Assembly: GCF_040183065.1 (NCBI RefSeq)
Contig: NC_091130.1
Span: 128,875,914 to 128,939,913 of the forward strand
Source of the DNA: Periplaneta americana
Taxonomy: Eukaryota; Arthropoda; Insecta; Blattodea; Blattidae
Length of the DNA stretch: 64,000 nucleotides
Reading direction: 5' to 3'
This document shows, piece after piece, positions 46,310 through 56,818 of this stretch. The stretch's first letter is position 1. Each line of letters starts with the position of its first letter. A program made the position numbers and the translations under genes. The notes below the pieces were generated by a model. The model did not search any database, was not told the DNA's origin, and saw nothing but the letters and a program-made list of their open reading frames with translations.

Positions 46310-46450
46310 AATTGGAAAACTGAGAGATAGAACTTAAGGTGAGGGGATTCGATCCAGCATCGGAACTGGAAAGTGGATGAAGCGTCACCACGAAGAGCTG
46401 AAAACCCTGGTTCGAGTCCTGGTGCTGGAGAGAATTTTTCTCTGTTCTAT
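46310..46450 (+). mobile_element. Possible tRNA-like retroposon
   Basis: Contains ggttcgagtcctggtgctgg (B-box-like) at about 46411-46430 preceded by a weak A-box region. No cloverleaf or target duplication could be shown. Confidence 0.3.
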
Positions 46451-46501
46451 CCATCCTTCATCGTATGTTTTCTTGCCATGCAGTGAGATTCTGTGATGTA
46501 A

Positions 46502-47131
46502 AGGTAAGTGTTCATTACATCGTATCGCACTCATCGGACGAATCGCACGGATCGGAAAAAGATTATCTTTGCTGTAATTGTTATGTAACCGTGTTCACTA
46601 TATCGTATCATACATATCACCTCTCAGCAAATCCGTCCACGTTTCTCGGATGAGCAACTTTTCCGATGCGTGCGATCATGGCCTTCTTTAATAAATCAAT
46701 TTTAATTGGTCAACTGTTACTATTATGTTGTGCCATGTTCAGTGTCACGCCAAAATGGCATACGGAAAACTTATTTCGCTTGTAGAAAATTGCAAAGAAT
46801 TATATAACTTGAGGCATTCCCATTACAGTAATCAACTCATTTCTTACATATATATTATGTAACCAATATTTCTTTCGTTTCTTACTCTTCAATTAAGACG
46901 CATGAAGCAATTACAAATTCTTATTCGCTAACCATCATAATTAATAGACCTAACCTCAACTCCTCTGTTTTCAGCAATGTCAGTATCGTACGACGTCTTG
47001 TTTTAAACAGCTGATAGGGGAATCCGATTAGGCGATGAGGTGGAGGAGTTACAGTGAACGCACTGCACTTAAAATATCCGTTGCGTGCGATTCGTACGAG
47101 GAGTGTGATACGATGTAGTGAACGCTTACCT
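46502..47131. mobile_element. PIF/Harbinger-like MITE
   Basis: Inverted ends aggtaagtgttcattacatc and, on the other strand, aggtaagcgttcactacatc, extending about 45 bases with few mismatches, flanked by 3-bp TAA direct repeats (46499-46501, 47132-47134). A 3-bp TWA target is characteristic of PIF/Harbinger. 630 bases, no transposase. Confidence 0.72.
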
Positions 47132-47134
47132 TAA

Positions 47135-47670
47135 GGTACCTTTTTCCTAATTTTACTTATTTTTTTATTTTCTACAGAATGTATGAATTTATTCTTGTTT
47201 TATATGTAGCATATTTTTTCTCTAAATTAGTTTGTGTTAAAAGAAAAACAAACAACTTCTGAATTCTGTTACCGAAAGTAATATAGACTTATGTAGGTGA
47301 CATAACTAATATATATAAGATGAGTCTTCATTATTAATACGTTATTATATTGATTCTAAAAGTGTGTCTAAAATGATGTATCATTTGAATGTTAATGTTC
47401 TGATGTTTTCATGTAATATATGTTACCCTGATCCTTCATTTGCTTATGGTGAGTGCTTTGTTCTTTGTTGTATGTTTAAGTAGAATCATCTGTCAATTTT
47501 CCTACGGTAAGGCTTCTACCTATTCTCTCAATCTCATGTATTACTGGTAATTAAATTTGAAGACATCTATATTGAAGGAATGTAAGAAAGTATTTGAGGA
47601 CGCTTTAGGTAACATGTAATGAATTAAAATTCACTGACATATTTTGTTATGTTCCTTGTATATGCTTCAG
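47135..47670. other. Intron upstream of lola exon 8
   Basis: No element recognised; ends in ccttgtatatgcttcag. Confidence 0.5.
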
Positions 47671-47963
47671 GAATGTTGTCATTGGATTGGCTTATTGGAT
47701 ATGAGAATGAAAGGAGCCAGTATTTTAACCAACATGCCGACGGATATAACAAATCTCAGCCTAGTTCTGCATCATATCATAATGGCGTGGGATCATTTAC
47801 CTGTACTGCATGTGGGAAGAATTATACTTGGAAGACGTCACTTTTAAGACATCGAAGAGATGAATGTGGAAAGGAGCCACGATTTCACTGTCCTTACTGT
47901 CCACACAAGTCTAATCGCAAGGAAAGACTATGGCACCATATATCAAGAATGCATCGAACTTAA
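47671..47963 (+). CDS. lola: lola-like alternative 3' exon 8, zinc-finger pair
   Basis: The acceptor AG at 47669-47670 follows ttccttgtatatgcttc. Two split-codon bases, then 96 codons to TAA. The start reads MLSLDWLIGYENERSQYF. Finger 1 (C44, C47, H60, C65) reads CTACGKNYTWKTSLLRH and finger 2 (C73, C76, H89, H94) reads CPYCPHKSNRKERLWHH. The linker is ECGKEPRFHC. Finger 1 has the same predicted contact residues (W, T, S, R) as exons 9 and 10, but finger 2 (R, E, R, H) is unique in the array. AATAAA is at 48266, about 300 bases downstream. Confidence 0.88.
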
Positions 47964-48280
47964 TATCTGGTATGCATGTCACAAATAGACATATGCTCTT
48001 CATAAATATTATAACAAGTTTTCATACTTAATTTGTATCCTTTGTTTATTACTCATTTATTGGTACCACACAAGATATATATATAAAAAAACTTTATTTT
48101 TTAATTATTCATTGTAAAGCTTACTGTACAATATTTGTGATAGTATTTTGTACTGCTCTTCTGTCCAAATATATCAAAATTTGTTTCTGCTTAAAGAATA
48201 CTGTTATTTATTATATATGCTAGAGCCTGTTTTGAATCAGCAGACTACAGAATGGGATTCGTCTAAATAAATGTTGAGTC
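47964..48280. other. 3' flank of exon 8
   Basis: AT-rich untranslated or intronic DNA; AATAAA at 48266-48271 is the first candidate poly(A) signal. Confidence 0.45.
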
Positions 48281-48345
48281 TTACTTACTTAAAATGGGCT
48301 TTAAGGAACCCGAAAGTTCATTGCCTCCCTCACATAAGACCAACC
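48281..48345 (-). mobile_element. Tiny 3' end copy of the GTAA-tailed LINE
   Basis: ttacttacttaaaatgggct then ttaaggaacccgaaagttca matches the extreme 3' end of the LINE at 40089 in the same orientation. About 60 bases survive. Confidence 0.7.
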
Positions 48346-49110
48346 TTCCAGCTCCTTCTTTATGCATGGTACTGTTATGTGACCAAGGAACAGTAACCAA
48401 CCCTCCAACCAGCTATGCGGCTACAGTGAGCTCAGGAATTAACAATGTTGCCGTACTGTATTTTCAAGATACCGCATAGTTCACTTTGTCTTGCTTCTTA
48501 GAAATTTATTTTTCTCCAAAAGTATTGCCTCCACATTGGGTGCGGCCTATATTCCGACAAATATTATAGGTACGAATATTAGGTAGAGAATTGATATTAT
48601 TCAAAAATGTATTTCCCATGAGAATCTTAAAATTATTTTTCTACACATCAAAATACTTCCTCAGTAGTTAGTATAATATGATAAGTTAGTGAAGTCATCT
48701 ATAATAATAATAAAACTGTAACCTACATTTTTGTGATAATTTCCCCTTTTGCAATAATAATCGGTGTGAACATATATAATTAGCTCTCCTGAGACCAAAA
48801 ATTGCATTTTTGAAAAAATGTTTGTCTGTCTGTATGTTTGTTACCTTTTCACATGATATTGGTCAAACCGATTTCTATGAAAATTAGTATATAAATTACG
48901 TTGAATCCCACTTAAAATTTAGGCTATATGGCACTCAAAATATTTTGTTTAAAGGGATGGTTATAAGGGGGCCTGAAGTCAATAAATCGAAATATCTCGC
49001 TTATTATTGTTTTTTTAAGAAAAATGTTACATTACAGAAGTTTCTTTAAAAAATGTTTCCAACAAGTTTTATATTATTCAGAATTTTGATAGGACTAATA
49101 TTTAACTGCT
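48346..49110. other. Non-coding, possible dispersed repeat
   Basis: The stretch around 48760-49010 (tttgtctgtctgtatgtttg, then ttaccttttcacatgat) looks like a common insect repeat, but I cannot assign it. Confidence 0.35.
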
Positions 49111-49119
49111 ATAACAGTT

Positions 49120-49262
49120 TGGGGGGGATCATCGTGCTAGCCACACGATACCTCCATTCTGGTTGGATGATCGGCATGTGGGCATGAGACCAGCAAGCCG
49201 ACTGGTTGGTCTTGGGCCTTCACGGGCTGTAGCGCCACGGATTATTATTATTATTATTATTA
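49120..49262 (+). mobile_element. LINE 3' end with ATT tail
   Basis: GC-rich text (catcgtgctagccacacgat, then ggccttcacgggctgtagcg) ends abruptly in an ATT tract (49237-49262), as a severely 5'-truncated retrotransposon would. Family not determined. Confidence 0.5.
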
Positions 49263-49384
49263 TATTTAACGAGATATATAAGTTATAAAATAACAATGAT
49301 TTTTGTATCAGTGCCGCCTCAATCAGACTAATACAATGAAGTGAAAACAAGTGACTCTGCGTTTATTTAAGACAGCCTTGCACA

Positions 49385-50045
49385 ACAAATGGAAGAGGTT
49401 CAATTAACAGTATTGTTAATAACCCTCTCGGAATGGATAGACGCCCTTAAAATGGTAGGCTATGTTGCTCCGGTCCGAGCTGTACCGGGTAGAAGTCAGG
49501 ATGGTACCCGCTGTAGGCGCTGTCTCAGCGAGATTGAAACTTTCCCCATATCCTTGGCTTCTGCCCCTATAGTGAGGCCCTTCGCAACATCCGTCACCAT
49601 GCTGTCCGTTCTATGCTGGCCGAGGCGCTGAAGGAAGTAGGGTTTACAGTCCATCAAGAGGTGCAGGGACTAGCCACGCAAGGAAGTGTTCGGTGAATTG
49701 ATATCATTGCCATTAAGAACAACTCGGCATACATTCTCGATCCCACCATCAGATTTGAGACACATGCAGATCAACCGCATAAGGTGGACAGTGAAAAGAA
49801 ACGGATCTATGAACCAACAATCCCGTTCTATAAAGATAAATATAGCCTGTCCCACATTGATGTAATAGGTCTGATGGTGGGAGCACGAGGTACCATACCC
49901 TCCTTCTTTGCCAACAAATGTAAAAACCTGGGGCTAACACACAGCATTGTGAAGAAAATAGCCATTAGTGCTCTCAAAGGATCAGTTCAGATATTGAGAA
50001 ATCATTTGTATGGGAGTGATAATGGAAATTTCAAGTTATCTTAAC
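49385..50045 (+). mobile_element. R2-like LINE C-terminus with endonuclease-like domain
   Basis: In two frames the + strand encodes a CCHC-like cluster (CRRCLSEIETFP, then, one base shifted, HILGFC) and a domain reading DIIAIKNNSAYILDPTIRFE then EPTIPFYKDKY and LMVGARGTIPSFFANKCKNL. This order (CCHC knuckle then a PD-(D/E)XK-type endonuclease) is known from R2-group non-LTR elements. The polymerase is absent, and a frameshift near 49555 plus a stop at 49696 break the frame. Confidence 0.68.
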
Positions 50046-50700
50046 CGATGGCTGTTGATTGGTTTAGATATCAGTGCCAATCAATCCATACTATTATTTT
50101 TCTCGCGGTATATAGCATTCAAATCATTCTAACCTATCTGATGATATTCCCCCCCCCCCCCCTTCTTAACTGTGAATGAGAACAAATGCTTCTTAGATGT
50201 AAATTCTTCTGACATTTTGCATATTCGATTCCCTAACCATTTCATTTTATATCATTTTACCTTTTAGGTGTGTTTCCAAATTGTATGTGGTGCGCTTTGT
50301 CAAATCTGGCAACCTTTTCATAAGGGAAGCTAAATTTATTATTTATTATTATATAAACTATATGCATATAAATATTTATCAATATTAATTTGTAAAGAGA
50401 GCTTGTGTGTTTGTATGAAGTAATCTTAGAAGATACTTAACCGATATGGATCATTCTTTCACCATTGGAAATTGTAGCTCCTCTAGACGGACATAGATAT
50501 TATTACGGAAACTCCAGAGTGAATCAAGGACTGAGCACAAATGCGCAATTATAACTGAATCGTTATTGATAGATATTTGGTGACAACAAACTTGACATGT
50601 CTTTGACAGTGTGATAAACTATCTGCATTAAAGTCTTTATTATGTAATTATTTGTGTCGTTCATTTGCATTACTAATATATTTTCTTTGTTTCCTTGCAG
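50046..50700. other. Intron upstream of lola exon 9
   Basis: A C run near 50149-50162. No element recognised. Ends in ttttctttgtttccttgcag, a strong acceptor. Confidence 0.5.
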
Positions 50701-50975
50701 GATTTACAGATTTTAACTCGGGAACAAATCACTATTATCAATACAAACATGGTAATAATCCAAAAACTGTTTCTTGTCAATCAACTGAGAAATTTAAATG
50801 CAACGCATGTGATAAAATTTATCTGTGGAAGACATCACTATTGAGACATCAACGGGAAGAATGTGGAAGAGAGCCTCAGTTCCAGTGTCCATATTGTCCT
50901 AGTAGAACAACACTGAAATGCAATCTGAAGAAACACATCAGAAAATTTCATTCACAAATTTTGTATCAGTTATAA
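50701..50975 (+). CDS. lola: lola-like alternative 3' exon 9, zinc-finger pair
   Basis: The acceptor AG at 50699-50700 follows the best polypyrimidine tract of the set. Two split-codon bases, then 90 codons to TAA, the shortest exon. The open frame continues into the intron to an upstream ATG-class codon, but that segment is hydrophobic by chance and precedes the acceptor. Finger 1 (C33, C36, H49, C54) reads CNACDKIYLWKTSLLRH and finger 2 (C62, C65, H78, H83) reads CPYCPSRTTLKCNLKKH. The linker is ECGREPQFQC. Predicted DNA contacts in both fingers equal those of exon 10. AATAAA is at 51317. Confidence 0.88.
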
Positions 50976-51316
50976 GATCCATGTTGTGTGATATCTGTCA
51001 TTATTACGAAATAATCTTTAATCTGTGTTATAATTCCAATTTAAATTCAGCGTTTTTATTTAAAATTACTTTTAAACAGTGTCTAACAGCAAGATTCCTT
51101 TTGCCTTGTGGTTAAAAACAATCACCAAAAATACATGTGAGAAAGGAGCATAAAGGAAGAAAATATGTATTGCTTTTGATGATAGATGCATATTTTTTAA
51201 AGCCACTGGACAATTTGTTTTTTTGTGGTATATAAGATTATTATATGTCAAAATAATTTGTAACGAAATCCTTTCCAAAATAATATTGGCATTCATGTTT
51301 AATTATTATGTACATA

Positions 51317-51322
51317 AATAAA
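51317..51322 (+). terminator. Candidate poly(A) signal for exon 9
   Basis: AATAAA about 340 bases after the exon 9 stop. Unproven. Confidence 0.3.
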
Positions 51323-51357
51323 AAAATTAAGTGAAATAACATTAATATGAGTGATGT

Positions 51358-51358
<1 letters not shown>

Positions 51359-51416
<58 letters not shown>

Positions 51417-51439
51417 GTTGTTGTTGTTGTTGTTGTTGT
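51359..51439. repeat. (ATT)n then (GTT)n microsatellite
   Basis: About 19 ATT units followed by 7-8 GTT units. The Tyr/Cys-run open frame across it is not a gene. Confidence 0.95.
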
Positions 51440-51809
51440 GCTTTCCTATTCCATATTCCTTTCCATTATTTCATTATTTCATTTGCAGATTTCTTATATT
51501 GTCTTGTGACCAGTCTGACTATTGAGCAAGAGCTTCCCCAATTTCTATATTAGGCTGTTGGTCTAATTTGATATTCTCCAAGGGTTCTGAACTAATTTTT
51601 ACTTCAAATTGAAGTGTATGATCCATAATGAGGTTGTCGAGAGTAGTTGATGGAACAGAAATACAATGAAAACTTTCCCTAGCATAATCTTTGTCCACAA
51701 CTCCTGCATTTTAAATTTCTCCAATAAAGAATACTGACATTTGTATTACCTATGTGCGTAAATAAAATAAATTAGTGAAATAATATAAATGATATGTATT
51801 TCTTTTCGT
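51440..51809. other. Non-coding stretch
   Basis: No feature recognised. Confidence 0.4.
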
Positions 51810-52645
51810 ACTTTTTCTCACATGTTCCTTCCCTTTCTTTGGTCAAGATTTTGTTTTTACCATCAACTTATATTGTATGACTGTTGATCAAGAGGTTATT
51901 GGTATAATTGGTTACTGTCCAGGTATTTCTGAACTATTTTTACGTCCAACTTAGTGTAAGATGTAATGAGATTGTTATTTAGTAATAGTACATTATGCAA
52001 CGAGCCTATAATGGTAGTAATTAAGATGCGAGTTTCATAATTTTCATACGAGCGTCTTAATTACCATTATAGGCAAGTTTCATACGATTTTTTATGCTCG
52101 ACCATATTTCTAACTTGAAATTATTCATAAGTATTCATGTTATTCTTATCTGACTGGGGAGCGGAACTGACCTTGTGCAATATCTCGTAAATTGTGAGAT
52201 GTGCGCAGACGCGAAAGTATTGATTTTACTTTTTCTCACATGTTCCTTCCCTTTCTTTGGTCAAGATTTTGTTTTTACCATCAACTTATATTGTATGACT
52301 GTTGATCAAGAGGTTATTGGTATAATTGGTTACTGTCCAGGTATTTCTGAACTATTTTTACGTCCAACTTAGTGTAAGATGTAATGAGATTGTTATTTAG
52401 TAATAGTACATTATGCAACGAGCCTATAATGGTAGTAATTAAGATGCGAGTTTCATAATTTTCATACGAGCGTCTTAATTACCATTATAGGCAAGTTTCA
52501 TACGATTTTTTATGCTCGACCATATTTCTAACTTGAAATTATTCATAAGTATTCATGTTATTCTTATCTGACTGGGGAGCGGAACTGACCTTGTGCAATA
52601 TCTCGTAAATTGTGAGATGTGCGCAGACGCGAAAGTATTGATTTT
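51810..52645. repeat. Two tandem 418-bp units
   Basis: Units 51810-52227 and 52228-52645, both starting actttttctcacatgttcct and ending gcgaaagtattgatttt. They look identical by eye. Each spans unique flank plus the left half of the MITE described next. Confidence 0.9.
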
Positions 52646-53040
52646 TTCCGAGAAAGAAATGTCATTGACCTTGATATAATCTAGAGAGTAAAATAAACAT
52701 TAATATTGATATAACCTTGAAATTGAATTCGACATTGAAAAACGAGATGACAAATTGAATTTATTTGAATATTATTTACAATTAACGCTAATTATTATAG
52801 TAACAGAACATAACCTTCTGCGACAGTACTGGATTTCCAGCCTCCGTGACATTTCGCTAGTTGTCTTTCGATTCCATATCCGAGAATAATCGATACTTAT
52901 GCTTTCATATTGCTACAATGGTGTTTTCTGATTGGTGGAACACCTGAACTTTAATGAATAGATGTACTTTAATGAGGTCCATTAAAGGGCTGCTACCAGG
53001 TGTATAATTACTATATTTTGGCATGGTCGAACATAAAGAT
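51978..53040. mobile_element. MITE with atgctcgaccat termini, second copy
   Basis: Same family as 11964-12798: outer hairpin cctataatggtagtaattaa and its complement, inner end ttttatgctcgaccat, right end catggtcgaacataaag at about 53023-53039. The left half is present twice because of the 418-bp tandem duplication. Confidence 0.75.
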
Positions 53041-53428
53041 TTATTTAACACACTGTGTACAGATTAGTTAAGAGAATGTTGCATGAAACGATAGAAGCAT
53101 AGTTATTGCTTTGTATTCGATGATGTGTTAAATTGTATATGTCACTCCACAAAGGGTGCACTGGCATCTGGTGGTGTGATGATATAATGAAACCATCTTT
53201 GGCTGCATATGTGATAGTTGAACTCATGGGCAGCAACTATCATGTAGAGGTGGTGTAGTTCAAAGTTGGCTTCTTTCCATTGGTCGTCCCTCATTGCTGG
53301 TGTGCAGTAGAAGTCTGGATCTACGTCATCCATTGGCTTCTGAATCCTTTCCTCCAAGAACCTGGTGCAGACTGGTGTGATTCAAGGTTGTGTGTTGTGG
53401 TCAGGTCACTGATGAAAATATTTGTATT
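53041..53428. other. Inter-exon DNA with unexplained frame
   Basis: A 71-codon minus-strand frame (53142-53357; residues such as DVDPDFYCTPAMRDDQWK) is not AT-biased in composition but matches nothing I know. It may be an old gene fragment. Confidence 0.25.
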
Positions 53429-53654
53429 GGCTAGGGCAGTGGCATTCAATCATGTACCGCCAGATTGTATGTTACAGACGCTATGTTTGGTTCAAGTTTG
53501 TCGACTATGGAAAATTCGATATACGTCGATGTTCGCTATAAAGAAAGAGGCCTGTCGTGTTTGTTGTTTGTTCCACCTTGTTATAAAAATATTCACTATT
53601 CTCCACTCCCACCCCTTCAAGTTTTAACCGCTTAAGAATTTTAGCACAGATCTT

Positions 53655-54470
53655 GCGATTAGTCTTTCATATGAAATAAGATGAAGCTTGCAATGTCTTG
53701 GTTGCCTCTCTCATGTTCGAACATTTCTCTAACTAATGTAAGTTCACTCTTAGCTGAGAGACTACAACATGTTCATAATGTGTGCATACAATTCATCTGC
53801 AATACTCGAAAATTTGACCATATAACACCTTCCCTTCAGTTACTTTCATGGGTGCGTCTGAAGGAGCGAAGAACAATACATTCACTGTCTCTTCTGTTTA
53901 AAATCATGCATACTTCTACTCCGAATTATCTGCTATCGCGCTTTCAATTTCTTACAACTCTTCGAAATGGTATCAAGCATTTCTTTCTATCCTTCATCAC
54001 AGACGTCTTTATACTCATCCTCTTACAGTGTAGAAATATCTCGCCTCTGGAATTTGTTACCTAATGACGTCAGGGACTACTGGACTTTATCACAATTCAA
54101 GATTAAATTGGAAAATTTTGTCTTAGTTAATGTTTTTTAGGTATTGCTAGAAGTATTGATTTGTGTTTTTTTTTATCTAGATTAAAATTGCAAGTTTCTT
54201 GTTTATGTTAGTTAATTAGTTAGGATACAATTAATTATGATACTTAATCACTCATTTAAAGTTTGTGTGACTGCAACCTGTGTATATTTTTGTGTGGCTT
54301 TACTTTGTTTATAGTTTTTTTTTCTCTCTCTCATATGTCTTGTGTAGCTTTATTTTGTATATAGTGTATTTTTTTTTCTGTTTATTTCTATTATTGTATT
54401 TGTATTCCTGGTGTTGTGGAAGAGAAGGCCTGATGGTCTTAACTACACCAGAATAAATAAATAAATAAAT
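53655..54470 (+). mobile_element. CR1/R-type LINE 3' fragment
   Basis: The + strand encodes AERLQHVHNVCIQFICNTRK, then FDHITPSLQLLSWVRLKERR and SLLFKIMHTSTPNYLLSRF, the C-terminal segment of a CR1/Jockey-group protein. After a frameshift near 54010 it reads like the LWNLLPNDVR end, then gaagagaaggcctgatggtc and an aaataaataaat tail. Same family as 43395-43890. 5'-truncated. Confidence 0.78.
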
Positions 54471-54610
54471 AACATTGCATCCCATTGACTACATATGTAA
54501 AAATTCTGACATATTAATTATTTTATAATACTTGTTGGTAATTATTGCAGTTTACACATTTTATTTTACAATATCTTGTTTTTCCTTGCTTCAATAACAT
54601 TTTACATAAT

Positions 54611-54612
<2 letters not shown>

Positions 54613-54670
<58 letters not shown>
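54613..54670. repeat. (ATT)n microsatellite
   Basis: About 18 tandem ATT units, followed by an AAT tract at 54713-54750. Confidence 0.95.
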
Positions 54671-54712
54671 TGCATCAATAACTACTGTGTGTATAATAAT
54701 AATGATGATGAA

Positions 54713-54749
<37 letters not shown>

Positions 54750-54885
54750 GTTTATTTTGCATAGAACATTAATCATAGTTTCCTGTTATTTCTTTTATAA
54801 TTGCAATGCAGTGTAGGGGTACGAAGGTAAAAAAAAATATTTAGGGGATACCCTAGCAAAAAAATTGATTACCACTGGGCTAGGG

Positions 54886-55191
54886 CATACACCAGTCTGG
54901 TCTGTGAGTGCTTTGAGACGCAAGGTTGCCTTTATGAGATTGTGATTGAGAGTTAGTGGAATAATGACTGGGTAAACTTGTCCAACAGAACCATGTCTTT
55001 AATTGGGTTTTCTCCACCTTTAAGGCGAATGTCAGTTAATCTTATGGCGTATTCGTGGCCTCATCTAGCCAAATTCCTTTTCGCTATTACCAATTTCACC
55101 AGCTGTTGGTAACCTAGCAGTTGATATGGCGTCGTTATATAACCAATAACAAATCTTTATTTGCCACTTTTCAAATTTCAGCTCCTGCTTT
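54886..55191. other. Non-coding stretch
   Basis: No gene or element identified. Confidence 0.35.
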
Positions 55192-55200
55192 TTGAGCATG

Positions 55201-55455
55201 GAGTAAGTAGTAGGTTATTTTACGACGCTGTATCAACATCTCAGGTTATTTAGCGTCTGAATGAGTTGAAAGTGATAATGCCGGTGAAATCAGTCCAGGG
55301 TCCAGCACTGAAAGTTACCCAGCATTTGCTCATATTGAGTTGAGGGAAAACTCCGGAGAAAACCTCAACCAGGTAACTTGCCCCAACCGGGATTCGAACC
55401 CAGACCACCTAGTTTCACAGCCAGACGCGCTGACCATTACTGCACAGGTGTGGAC
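55201..55455 (-). mobile_element. Full-length tRNA-derived SINE
   Basis: Perfect 9-bp target duplication ttgagcatg at 55192-55200 and 55456-55464. The tRNA-like head is at the right, on the minus strand, with B-box GGGTTCGAATCCC (about 55389-55401); the body contains gacgctgtatcaaca and caggttatttagcgtctga. Related pieces lie at 1-62 and 33389-33555. It has no coding capacity. Confidence 0.82.
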
Positions 55456-55464
55456 TTGAGCATG

Positions 55465-56495
55465 AATCTCAAGTCTCAAATTAATAATACTAATAAAACA
55501 TGGGACTCAAGCTACATATTAATAATACCTACTAAACATATCTTATGATTGCAATGATTATGCAGTGAATAATCCAGTATTTCTTATGAACATATTTTGA
55601 AATAACATTCTCACATATCTTTTTTTATCCAGTGGTGGATACTTGACTTTGTATCATTCACTTGTGTCCTCATATATGCCATAGCTATATCACCAATGAG
55701 TATGGAGGGGGAAGATAGGTTTTTTTCTGAGGTGAACTGCCGTGTCTGTAGATTCATATAATATTAACCATCATGAAATAAATTCTCTTTCTGATAGCTC
55801 ATTCTTCCCCTTCTCGCACAATTCAAATGCAAAGTCTGCCACTCTGTGTTTTCATTTACTTAATTACTGCGATTAAAAGAGTGTAATATACATATTTGAG
55901 TAATTACATATATTTACTTTATAGCAGTACTATCCTCGAGATAGTTTAATCCTTAGAACTACATTGCACAGTTTTGACTTTATAAATTACAAAATAATGT
56001 GCAATTTTGTGTCAAATTTGTCGCTTTTACTTGGAGGTGATTTGAAAATCTTGTATATCCCTAGCTTTAGTTGCAATAACAGCTTATTTCGATAAAATAT
56101 CAACTTTATACAGATCTGTTCAACAAATGAAAATCATCATCAGTTGTATGAAGAATGTTGTACTGTTTCATCTAACTTATAATTTGCATAACAGTGAACA
56201 CAAGTCAACAGAGATCACGTATAGTGAGTGTAGTGAAATCTCATTTAGAGGTTAGAAGAAAATGTTTCTATACAAATTATATTTAAAACTCAAAAGTTAT
56301 GATTAAGCTCCGACAACATTACGATTATCATGAGCATTACCAGTGTAACTGCAATGTTAAATGTTCACTAACATAACACTTTTAGTGTGGTATTACAGTG
56401 CTTTATATCTTTTAGGATTATTACAGATTTTGGTGACAGTTGTATAAAATATTAATCTTAATACTTGTAACTAATATAGTTGCTTACTTTCACAG
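55465..56495. other. Intron upstream of lola exon 10
   Basis: About 1 kb, AT-rich, no element recognised. Ends with tgcttactttcacag. Confidence 0.5.
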
Positions 56496-56818
56496 ATGAA
56501 CAATGGTTGCAAGAAGATAAGTCCTTCAACTCATCAGTATGGACTGGCTGCATCAAGAATAAAACAGTTTTTAATTCTAAAGCTAATATTTCCTCTTCAC
56601 ATTATAACTTAATAGAAGGGACTTCACCAGACATCGGTACCTTCATTTGTCCAGATTGTGGAAAAATATATACTTGGAAAACTTCATTGATACGGCATAG
56701 ACGAGAGGAGTGCGGCAAGGAACCACAGTTTCAGTGTCCATATTGTTCTAAAAAAACAAAACTCAAATGTAATTTGAGGAAACATATTAGAAATTGTCAC
56801 CCTTCAGCTAGCCTTTAA
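56496..56818 (+). CDS. lola: lola-like alternative 3' exon 10, zinc-finger pair
   Basis: The acceptor AG at 56494-56495 follows gttgcttactttcac. Two split-codon bases, then 106 codons to TAA. The opening reads EQWLQEDKSFNSSVWTG. Finger 1 (C51, C54, H67, C72) reads CPDCGKIYTWKTSLIRH. Finger 2 (C80, C83, H96) reads CPYCSKKTKLKCNLRKH then IRNCH, so the last ligand could be C100 or H101. The linker is ECGKEPQFQC. Predicted contacts equal exon 9 in both fingers. AATAAA 52 bases after the stop (56870) would give a short 3' untranslated region. It is the last finger exon in the window. Confidence 0.88.

Larger units (their letters stand above)
53437..54877. mobile_element. Nonautonomous hAT carrying a LINE
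   Basis: Perfect 8-bp target duplication ggctaggg at 53429-53436 and 54878-54885. Ends cagtggcattcaatcat and, inverted, cagtggtaatcaatttt. The right end (ggggataccctagcaaa) is like other hAT termini. Interior holds a LINE fragment (53655-54470) and two microsatellites. No transposase survives. Confidence 0.85.

Noticed and set aside
51347-51553. Tyr/Cys-run protein
   Set aside because: Encoded by ATT and GTT microsatellites.
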